The position numbers and the translations under genes were made by a program. A stretch of 64,000 nucleotides of DNA from Streptomyces sp. NBC_01016 (GTDB taxonomy: Bacteria > Actinomycetota > Actinomycetes > Streptomycetales > Streptomycetaceae), in contig NZ_JAPEOQ010000002.1 in the NCBI RefSeq assembly GCF_026341035.1, forward strand, positions 1,798,001 to 1,862,000, given 5' to 3'. Of this stretch, positions 57,877 through 64,000 are shown in pieces (positions within the stretch are counted from its first letter, which is position 1; the number at the start of each line of letters is the position of its first letter). Under the pieces are notes generated by a model, which was not told where the DNA came from, searched no databases, and saw nothing but the letters and a program-made list of their open reading frames with translations.

Positions 57877-59148
57877 TCAGTGTCTACTCGTGCCCCACGG
57901 CCCCGCGCCGTGGGGCACGAGCTGCTCAGCGAGCCCTTCGATGAGGGCGGCCGCCCAGCAGGAGTAGTCGTGACCTCCGGTGTAGACGTTCAGCGAGACG
58001 TCGAAGCCGCGGGCCGCCATCAGGGCGTGCAGCCGGTGCAGGTCGTCGACCATCGGTCCCTCGTTGGAGCCGACGTCCATGCGGATACGGACGTCGCCGA
58101 CCGGTGCCGCGGCGGCCTGCTGGTACAGCCAGGTCTCCGCTCCTCCCGCGGGCCGCGCCGGCCGGGCCGTCATGCCGGGGCGCCACCACGTGGAGGCCGA
58201 GTGGGCGAGCACCGTGCCGAAGGCGTCCGGTCGGCGCAGGGCCGCCGCGAGCGCGGTAAGCCCGCCCAGGCTCTGCCCGCACAGCACGGTGTTCCGGGGC
58301 CCGGGCGGCCGGGGCAGATCCTTCGTCACTGCGGGCAGTAGCTCGTCGGCCAGCGTGTCGATGAAGCGCGGATCGGCGCCGAGCTGCCGCATCCGCGCCG
58401 CGACATCCGCCCCCGCCTCGATCCCGACGACGGCCATGGGTGGGATCCGGCCCGCCTCGACGGCGGCGGTGATCGCAGCCGTGATGCCGTACCGGTCGAA
58501 CCACCGCTCGCCGTCGCACACGACGAGCAGCCCCGGGGCGGGGCCGGCTTCACAGGTGTCCGGCACGAACCGCCGTACGCGGTACACGGATCCGTCGGCG
58601 GTGGTGAAGCCGAGGGCCTCGCCGGGGTGCGGGCCGGCCGTCGTCGGCCACTGCGCCAGTGACGGTGCCCCGTCGAGCTCGATCAGGGAACCGAACGGCC
58701 CGCCCGCGTGCCGGTTCAGCGGGTCCACGCGGTCGTCCGGCAGCTCGCGGAACGTGCCGCTGCGCGGGCCGTCCGACGTCATATGGGGATCGTCCGCGCC
58801 GAAGGGATGAATGCGGTAGGTGGAGCGGAGGCCCAGCGGCAGCCGCAGGCCGACGTACCAGACATCGGTGCCGTCGAGGCGGCGCATCATGCCGTGGCGT
58901 ACGCGGTGCTTGTCGGTGACGCGATTGGCCAGGAGATAGACACCCTCGACGGGCCGGTCCTCCCGCCACACCACCGTGACCAGACGCACTCCCGGGAAGC
59001 CCGGAACGGGCTCGACCAACGGCGTTCCCGTACGGGCGAGTTCGCGCCAGAACCGGTCGAGTGCCGCTTGCCCGTGCGCTTTCACCTCATCCGACAGCCG
59101 AGCCAGCCGGGGGCTTTCGGGTGTCGCCGGCGCCGTCGGGTTCGTCAT
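57877..59148 (-). CDS. Enterochelin-esterase-type hydrolase
   Basis: This 423-residue protein has the Fes/enterochelin-esterase layout: an N-terminal domain (about 1-190), then an alpha/beta-hydrolase with the Ser in CGQSLGGLTALA near residue 300, an Asp/Glu region, and the His in TGGHDYSCW near 400. It should hydrolyse the ester backbone of imported ferric catecholate siderophores to release iron. ATG 59148 lies 36 bp after the second permease gene, so it belongs to the same operon. It is convergent with the GH30 gene, stops one base apart. A paralogue lies at 61.4 kb. Confidence 0.85.
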   Translation of the reverse strand: MTNPTAPATPESPRLARLSDEVKAHGQAALDRFWRELARTGTPLVEPVPGFPGVRLVTVVWREDRPVEGVYLLANRVTDKHRVRHGMMRRLDGTDVWYVGLRLPLGLRSTYRIHPFGADDPHMTSDGPRSGTFRELPDDRVDPLNRHAGGPFGSLIELDGAPSLAQWPTTAGPHPGEALGFTTADGSVYRVRRFVPDTCEAGPAPGLLVVCDGERWFDRYGITAAITAAVEAGRIPPMAVVGIEAGADVAARMRQLGADPRFIDTLADELLPAVTKDLPRPPGPRNTVLCGQSLGGLTALAAALRRPDAFGTVLAHSASTWWRPGMTARPARPAGGAETWLYQQAAAAPVGDVRIRMDVGSNEGPMVDDLHRLHALMAARGFDVSLNVYTGGHDYSCWAAALIEGLAEQLVPHGAGPWGTSRH

Positions 59149-59184
59149 ACGGGGTCGCCTTCCAAAGAATCGTGTGACACATGC

Positions 59185-60267
59185 TCAGACGTGGTGCGCC
59201 CTGCGCTCCCGCAGCAGCAGCCACGCCAGGAACAGGCCGCCCGCCACACCCGTCACCACGCCCACCGGCATCAGCGCCGAACCGGTCACGCGCTGCGTCA
59301 GCAGATCGGCCGCCGTCACAAGGAGGGCGCCCATCCATGCGGCGGGCAGGACGTTCGGCCCCGCGGCGCGGGTGACGCGGCGGGCCAGTTGGGGGGAGGC
59401 CATGGCGAGGAACGGGATCGGGCCCGCAGCGGCGACCGCCATCGCGGTCAGGCCCGTGCCCGCGCACAGCAGGATCAGGCGGCTGCGCTCCGGCGGCACA
59501 CCGAGGGCGCCCGCCGTGTCGTCGCCCATCTCCAGCATCGTCAGGCGGCGGCCGAACACCATGACCACGGGGACGCAGAAGATCAGGCCGAGCGCGGCCG
59601 TCCTGGCCTCGGTCCAGCCGCGGTCGTTGAGCGAGCCGATCGTCCAGCTCGCGGCCTGGGCCGCCTTGCCGATGTCGGCGCGGATGTAGAGGAAGCTGGT
59701 CGCCGCCCCGAGCACCGCGGACACCCCGATGCCGACGAGCACGAGCCGGTAGCCGTGCACGCCCCGGCGCCAGGCCAGCACGTAGACGGCGATGGCCGTG
59801 GCGAAGCCGCCGACGAGCGCGCCGAGCGCCGTCTGCGCGGCGCCCGCGTTGAGGAAGATGATGGCGACGAGCGCGCCCGCCGACGCGCCGTTGCCGAACC
59901 CGATGATGTCCGGGCTGCCCAGCGGATTGCGGGTGAGCGACTGGAAGACGGCGCCCGCCATCCCCGTCCCGAAGCCGACGAGGACCGCCACGACGGCGCG
60001 CGGCAGCCGCAGGTCGAGCACGATGAACTCGGCGCCCGGCGGCCCGTTCCCCGCGAATGTCCGCAGCACCTCCATCGGCGACAGCTCGTACGTGCCCGTC
60101 CCGACGGAGAGCACCACCAGGCACGCCGTGATCACGATCAGCGCCAGGCAGACGAGCACCGTGCGCGGGTCGAAGCGGACGGAGAACCGGCCGATCCGCA
60201 GCCTTCCGCGGCGCAACTCGGCCTTGAGGGCCCGGGGTTCACCCTTCTCCAGGGTCATCCGGGTCAC
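59185..60267 (-). CDS. FecCD-type iron-siderophore permease
   Basis: This 360-residue permease has about ten helices of the BtuC/FecCD type (LRLPRAVVAVLVGFGTGMAG near residue 85; GSPDIIGFGNGASAGALVA near 120). GTG 60267 has AAGGTGG 7 nt upstream and overlaps the stop of the upstream permease (GTGA), so it is coupled. It forms a heterodimer with that permease for ferric siderophore uptake. No ATPase follows. Confidence 0.9.
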   Translation of the reverse strand: MTRMTLEKGEPRALKAELRRGRLRIGRFSVRFDPRTVLVCLALIVITACLVVLSVGTGTYELSPMEVLRTFAGNGPPGAEFIVLDLRLPRAVVAVLVGFGTGMAGAVFQSLTRNPLGSPDIIGFGNGASAGALVAIIFLNAGAAQTALGALVGGFATAIAVYVLAWRRGVHGYRLVLVGIGVSAVLGAATSFLYIRADIGKAAQAASWTIGSLNDRGWTEARTAALGLIFCVPVVMVFGRRLTMLEMGDDTAGALGVPPERSRLILLCAGTGLTAMAVAAAGPIPFLAMASPQLARRVTRAAGPNVLPAAWMGALLVTAADLLTQRVTGSALMPVGVVTGVAGGLFLAWLLLRERRAHHV

Positions 60268-61316
60268 AGCTGGGCCACCTTCCGCTGACGTACGAGGTGG
60301 ACGAAGATCAGCCCGCCGATGAACGACGTGACGATGTCCGCCTGGATCTCCGACGGCGCCACCACGACCCGGCCGATGACATCGGCCACGAGCAGCAGGG
60401 TGGGCGCGAACAGCGCGCAGTAGGGCAGCATCCAGCGGGGATCGGGTCCGGTGAACGCGCGGACCGCGTGCGGGATCATCAGGCCGACGAAGCCGATCGG
60501 CCCGCACACGGCGGTGGCGCTGCCGCACAGCAGCGTGATCGCGACGATCGACAGGACCCGGGTGCGCCGCACCGAGGTGCCGAGCGCGCGGGCGTGGTCC
60601 TCGCCGAGCGAGAGGGCGCCGAGCGGCCGGGCGAGCGCGAACGCGAGCAGCGCACCGGCGATCAGCAACGGCAGTGCGGTGAGCAGGAGTTCGGGATCGC
60701 GCTTCTCCAGCGTGCCGACGGACCAGAAGCGCATCGAGTCGAGCGTGCTCAGGTCCCACTGCTGCAGCCCGTTGACGTAGCCGAACAGGGCCGCGTTGAC
60801 GGCCGTGCCGGCGAGCGCGAGGCGCACCGGCGTCGCCGACCGGGTGCCACCCAGGGCGTTGACGACGATGGCGGCGACGGCGGCGCCGATCAGCGCGAAC
60901 CACAGATACCCGGTGAACGACGTGATGCCGAACACGCTGATCGCGGTGACGACGGCGGCCGACGAGCCCGCGTTCACCCCGAGCAGCCCGGGGTCGGCGA
61001 GGGGGTTGCGGGTCAGCACCTGCATCACGCCGCCCGCGAGCCCGAGCGCCGCGCCCACGGCGATGCCGATGAACGTCCGGGGGAGCCGCAGTTCACGAAC
61101 GATGTTGTCGTATCGGGAGCCGGACGGGGAGAACAGCCCGCTCCAGACCTGGCCGAGCGTGAGGTGCTCCGTGCCCACCGCGAGCGAGAGGGCGGCCGCC
61201 GCGAGGAGCAGCGTCAGGCCGATCACGAGACCCGCGGTGCGGGGTGGGCGGCTGCGCGGCTCGGTGGCCGGGAGTTGTCGTGTTCCGCCGGGGCGGAGTC
61301 GTATCACTGCGGGCAT
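60264..61316 (-). CDS. FecCD-type iron-siderophore permease
   Basis: This 350-residue permease has the FecCD fold (LRLPRTFIGIAVGAALGLAG near residue 80; NPLADPGLLGVNAGSSAAV near 105) and is the partner of the next gene. The ATG at 61316 is five bases from the iron box at 61321-61339, so its promoter must overlap the box and the message is leaderless or nearly so. It heads a three-gene operon with the second permease and the esterase. No ATP-binding protein is encoded nearby. Confidence 0.9.
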   Translation of the reverse strand: MPAVIRLRPGGTRQLPATEPRSRPPRTAGLVIGLTLLLAAAALSLAVGTEHLTLGQVWSGLFSPSGSRYDNIVRELRLPRTFIGIAVGAALGLAGGVMQVLTRNPLADPGLLGVNAGSSAAVVTAISVFGITSFTGYLWFALIGAAVAAIVVNALGGTRSATPVRLALAGTAVNAALFGYVNGLQQWDLSTLDSMRFWSVGTLEKRDPELLLTALPLLIAGALLAFALARPLGALSLGEDHARALGTSVRRTRVLSIVAITLLCGSATAVCGPIGFVGLMIPHAVRAFTGPDPRWMLPYCALFAPTLLLVADVIGRVVVAPSEIQADIVTSFIGGLIFVHLVRQRKVAQL

Positions 61317-61320
61317 GTGG

Positions 61321-61339
61321 TTAGCTTAGGCTAACCTAA
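61321..61339. promoter_or_regulatory. DmdR/IdeR-type iron box
   Basis: TTAGCTTAGGCTAACCTAA matches the IdeR/DmdR1 consensus palindrome (TTAGGTTAGGCTAACCTAA) at 18 of 19 bases. It lies between the divergent permease and esterase operons and should repress both when iron is plentiful. Confidence 0.93.
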
Positions 61340-61441
61340 CTACGTCTGCTAACAATTACGTCGACAGAAAAGCCTGGGTCGTTTCCTGATGGCTCAGGCC
61401 GTTTCCGGAGGACGCAGGTCGCTTCCGGAGGAAGAGGAGAC

Positions 61442-62800
61442 ATGAGCGTCCAGTCCGTTGCCGCCCTGCCGGACCACCGGCCGGACCGCGTCACCGGTGC
61501 CCGCGTCGCGCGCCTCAAGGAGTGCATCGCCGCGGCCGACGACGCTCAACGCGCGCACATCGCCGAGGAGTTCTGGCAGGAGGCCGCCGCCCGCGGCACA
61601 CCACTCGTCGAGGAACTCGACGGCGAACCCGACCACCGGGCGGTCACCTTCCTGTGGCGCGGCCACCGCGCCACCCGGCAGGTACTGCTCATGGTCAGCC
61701 ACCTCGGCGACCGCGCCCACCTCGCGGGCTCCCTCATGGAGCAGGTCCCGGGCACCGACATCTGGCACTTCGGTCTGCGGCTGCGCGCGGACCACCGCGC
61801 CTCGTACCGGATCGCCGCCGACGTCTCGGCCAAGGAGCCGCCCGCGGACCCCGAGGTGCTGCAGGCGCGGCTGCGCTCCCTCGCCGTGCACGCGGCGCAC
61901 GACCCGCTCAACCCCCGCCGCCTCCCTACCCGTTGGGGCCCGGGCGACAACTCCGTCTTCGCCCTGCCCGAGGCTCCCGCCCCGGCGTGGACCGAGCGGC
62001 GCGGTACCGTGCCCGCCGGGCGCGTCGAACGGCACAGGATCGGCGCCGCGGCGCTGGGCGGCGACCGCGACGTGCGCAACGAACGCGACGTATGGGTGTA
62101 TCTGCCCCCGGGTTCTCGCGGTGACACGGAACGTCCGGGTCCTCGCGGTGACACGGAGCGGCTGCCCGTCCTTGTGCTCTGCGACGGCGACATGTGGTTC
62201 GGCCGCGTGGGCCTGCAGCACACCCTCGACTCGCTGATCGCCGACGGGCTGCTGCCGCCGCTGGCCGTGCTCGCGCCGGACGCCGTCGACCGGCACACCC
62301 GGAACCGTGAACTCGGCGCCCGGGACCCCTTCGTGGAGTTCCTCGCGGACGAGCTGCTGCCGTGGGCGGCGGGCCGCTGGCCCCTCGCCACGGACCCGGC
62401 GCGCACCATCGTCGCGGGACAGAGCCTCGGCGGCCTGGCCGCACTGCACGCGGGGCGGCTGCGACCGGACCGATTCGGCCATGTTGTCGCCCAGTCGCCC
62501 TCGCTGTGGTGGCGGCCGACCCTGGCGCCCGGCGTCGTGCAGAAACACATCATCGGCGTGCCGTGGCTCGCCGCCCGGTACGCGGAGACCGACCCCGCGC
62601 CGATCACCGTGCACCTCGACGCGGGTCTGCACGAGGGCACGATGGTCGACCACTGCCGGGCTCTCTACGACACGCTGCACTCGGCCCGCTACGAGGTCAC
62701 CCGGAACGAGTTCAACGGCGGTCATGACTACGCCTGTTGGCACGTCGCGCTCGTCGATGCGCTGATCCGTCTCCTGGGTGCAGGTCCCGACCCCGCCTAG
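61442..62800 (+). CDS. Enterochelin-esterase-type hydrolase (second copy)
   Basis: This 452-residue paralogue of the leftward esterase has the same N-terminal domain and an alpha/beta-hydrolase with Ser in AGQSLGGLAALHA near residue 325 and His in NGGHDYACW near 430. Residues near 220-240 contain a doubled RGDTER phrase encoded by tandem repeat DNA. The paralogue pair may cleave different esters or linear and cyclic forms. ATG 61442 has GGAGGAAGAGGAG. It is the first gene of the rightward iron-controlled operon. Confidence 0.86.
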   Translation: MSVQSVAALPDHRPDRVTGARVARLKECIAAADDAQRAHIAEEFWQEAAARGTPLVEELDGEPDHRAVTFLWRGHRATRQVLLMVSHLGDRAHLAGSLMEQVPGTDIWHFGLRLRADHRASYRIAADVSAKEPPADPEVLQARLRSLAVHAAHDPLNPRRLPTRWGPGDNSVFALPEAPAPAWTERRGTVPAGRVERHRIGAAALGGDRDVRNERDVWVYLPPGSRGDTERPGPRGDTERLPVLVLCDGDMWFGRVGLQHTLDSLIADGLLPPLAVLAPDAVDRHTRNRELGARDPFVEFLADELLPWAAGRWPLATDPARTIVAGQSLGGLAALHAGRLRPDRFGHVVAQSPSLWWRPTLAPGVVQKHIIGVPWLAARYAETDPAPITVHLDAGLHEGTMVDHCRALYDTLHSARYEVTRNEFNGGHDYACWHVALVDALIRLLGAGPDPA

Positions 62801-62910
62801 CGCGGTCCCGCCCCCGCTCGGCGCGGTCCCTCGGACTTCCCCCCACCACGCATCACCTTCCCCCCGCGCATCACCTTTCTCATTTCATTGCCCTAAGGAG
62901 CCCTGCGAAC

Positions 62911-63894
62911 ATGTCCTCCCCGAGAATCCGCCGCGCCGCCCTCATACCGGCCGCCGCCGTCACCGGCGCCCTGATCCTGAGCGCCTGCGGCAGCGACAGC
63001 GGAGACGACGCCGGCGGCGCCGAGAAGGCCGGGTCCGCGTCGAAGACGCGGCAGCTCACCGACGCCCAGGGCCGCAAGGTCAAGGTGCCGAGCGACCCGA
63101 AGAAGGTCGTCGCGCTGAGCGAGCCGACCCTCGACGCGGCGCTCGCACTCGGCGTCGAGCCGGTCGGCACCACCGCGGGCCGCGGCCAGAAGGGCGTGTC
63201 CTCGTACCTCGCCGACAAGGCGTCCAAGTCGCAGGTCGTCGCGTCCGTCGCCGAGGCCGACATGGAGAAGCTCGCCGCGCTCCAGCCCGACCTGATCCTC
63301 CTCGACGAGACGACCGGCGCGAAGAAGACCGTCGACAAACTCCAGGAGATCGCGCCGACCGTCGTCACCGCGAAGCTCAACGCGAACTGGAAGACGGCCT
63401 TCACGGACACCGCGGACGCCCTCAACAAGAAGTCCGACGCCAAGAAGTGGCTAGCCGACTTCGACACGCAGGTCGCCGACACGAAGAAGAAGCTCGGCGA
63501 CAACGCCGGCAAGTCCGTCTCCGTCATCCGCTGGCAGGACGGCGCCCCGTCCGTCGTCGGCAAGGGCGAGGGCCACGTCGGCTCGACGCTCAAGGTGCTC
63601 GGCATGGACCGGCCCAAGGACCAGCAGGGCGCGAGCACCGGGCACAGCGAGCCGGTCTCCCTGGAGAAGCTCGCGACCATCGACGGCGACTGGTTGTTCT
63701 TCGGTGCGCTCGGCACGGAGACCGACAGTGAGAAGGCCTACGGCGAGGCCCAAAAGGTCACCAACTTCGGCAAGTTGAAGGCCGAGAAGGACGGCCACGT
63801 CGTCGTCATCGACGGCTCCGCGTGGAACAGCGCGGGCGGTCCGCTCGCCGCGCGGACCGTCCTCGACGACATCAAGGGGGCGCTGGCCAAGTGA
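62911..63894 (+). CDS. Ferric-siderophore-binding lipoprotein
   Basis: This 327-residue lipoprotein has a lipobox LSAC near residue 25 and the cluster-8 (FepB/FhuD) binding fold: VALSEPTLDAALALGVEPVG near residue 68, PDLILLDETTGAKKTVDKL near 128, and the C-terminal VVIDGSAWNSAGG. It should capture the ferric siderophore for the FecCD-type permeases. ATG 62911 follows AAGGAG. It overlaps the next gene's GTG start (GTGA), so the genes are coupled. Confidence 0.9.
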   Translation: MSSPRIRRAALIPAAAVTGALILSACGSDSGDDAGGAEKAGSASKTRQLTDAQGRKVKVPSDPKKVVALSEPTLDAALALGVEPVGTTAGRGQKGVSSYLADKASKSQVVASVAEADMEKLAALQPDLILLDETTGAKKTVDKLQEIAPTVVTAKLNANWKTAFTDTADALNKKSDAKKWLADFDTQVADTKKKLGDNAGKSVSVIRWQDGAPSVVGKGEGHVGSTLKVLGMDRPKDQQGASTGHSEPVSLEKLATIDGDWLFFGALGTETDSEKAYGEAQKVTNFGKLKAEKDGHVVVIDGSAWNSAGGPLAARTVLDDIKGALAK

Positions 63895-64000
63895 CCACCC
63901 CGAACACTGGTCAGGACCTGGCCGGCCGGCTCGCCCTCGTCACGGGGGCGGGCCGGGGGATCGGCGAGGCGGTCGTCGCCGCGCTCGCCGGGCGCGGCGC
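63891..64000 (+). CDS. SDR, possibly 2,3-dihydro-2,3-dihydroxybenzoate dehydrogenase (cut)
   Basis: Only the first 36 codons are visible. The frame has the SDR cofactor motif ALVTGAGRGIGEAVVAALAG. Its GTG overlaps the stop of the siderophore-binding protein. In catecholate siderophore clusters a DhbA/EntA-type SDR makes 2,3-dihydroxybenzoate and is a plausible identity, but the visible part cannot tell it from other SDRs. Confidence 0.6.
   Translation, partial: MTTPNTGQDLAGRLALVTGAGRGIGEAVVAALAGRG

Noticed and set aside
1..64000. tRNA, rRNA, insertion sequences or prophage
   Set aside because: No acceptor/T-loop pattern, transposase motif, terminal inverted repeats or phage structural genes were seen.

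Overview
This 64 kb window reads as chromosome of a Streptomyces-type actinomycete. The DNA is very GC-rich, many genes start with GTG or TTG, and several promoters lie so close to their start codon that the transcripts look leaderless. It also holds a divergent EF-Tu (tuf3 type), a DmdR/IdeR iron box, twin-arginine and lipoprotein signals, and sugar ABC transporters without their own ATPase. I see no rRNA, tRNA, CRISPR array, insertion sequence or prophage. Most genes are housekeeping-peripheral: transporters, small regulators, oxidoreductases and repair enzymes.

Layout. 0-6.5 kb: a solute-binding/VWA fusion cut by the window edge, a CPBP membrane protease, PhzF, PadR, an SRPBCC protein, a 39-codon TTA-containing ORF, a Clp-N protein and an EamA exporter. 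6.4-14.5 kb: an EamA exporter behind a short leader peptide and structured leader, two flavin-fold proteins divergent from a MocR regulator, an EamA/LysR divergent pair, a third flavin-fold protein, an isochorismatase-fold protein that appears to lack its catalytic cysteine, and a Rieske lipoprotein. 14.6-24.4 kb: a HipA-like kinase with a DUF3037 partner, two SDRs including FabG, an orphan oligopeptide-binding lipoprotein, uracil-DNA glycosylase and an unknown gene that share a DNA-damage-type promoter, then TetR/FAD-monooxygenase/Gfo-Idh. 24.4-35.3 kb: apolipoprotein N-acyltransferase, NTF2-like, a DinB-type protein, SDRs, an XRE regulator, quinone oxidoreductase, UppP, an ArsR-type regulator divergent from an MFS pump, and a TVP38 protein. 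35.4-45.7 kb: an AlkD-like repair protein, tuf3 with an alanine-rich leader ORF, a spermidine-synthase-like protein, two MFS pumps, a thioesterase, a carboxylesterase, DedA and two left-handed beta-helix proteins. 45.7-46.95 kb holds no gene but a dense array of degenerate repeats. 47-49 kb: EamA divergent from an XRE-cupin regulator, then YbaK.

The last 15 kb holds two coherent gene sets. At 49.2-57.9 kb a LacI regulator faces two near-palindromic operators and an operon of two permeases, a binding protein, a GH42 beta-galactosidase and a Tat-exported GH30 enzyme with a trefoil carbohydrate-binding tail. This looks like a beta-galactan (arabinogalactan side-chain) uptake and degradation locus. 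At 57.9-64 kb one iron box sits between two divergent operons: two FecCD-type permeases plus an enterochelin-esterase-like hydrolase on the left, and a second esterase, a siderophore-binding lipoprotein and the start of an SDR (possibly 2,3-dihydro-2,3-dihydroxybenzoate dehydrogenase) on the right. This suggests a catecholate-siderophore cluster that continues past the right edge.

The least ordinary signals are the Ala-rich leader ORF and hairpin before tuf3, the two DNA-damage promoters, the leader-peptide/RNA element before the second EamA gene, the small TTA-codon ORF, and a family of 47-bp repeats found at gene 3' ends, one of which supplies the C-terminus of the N-acyltransferase.
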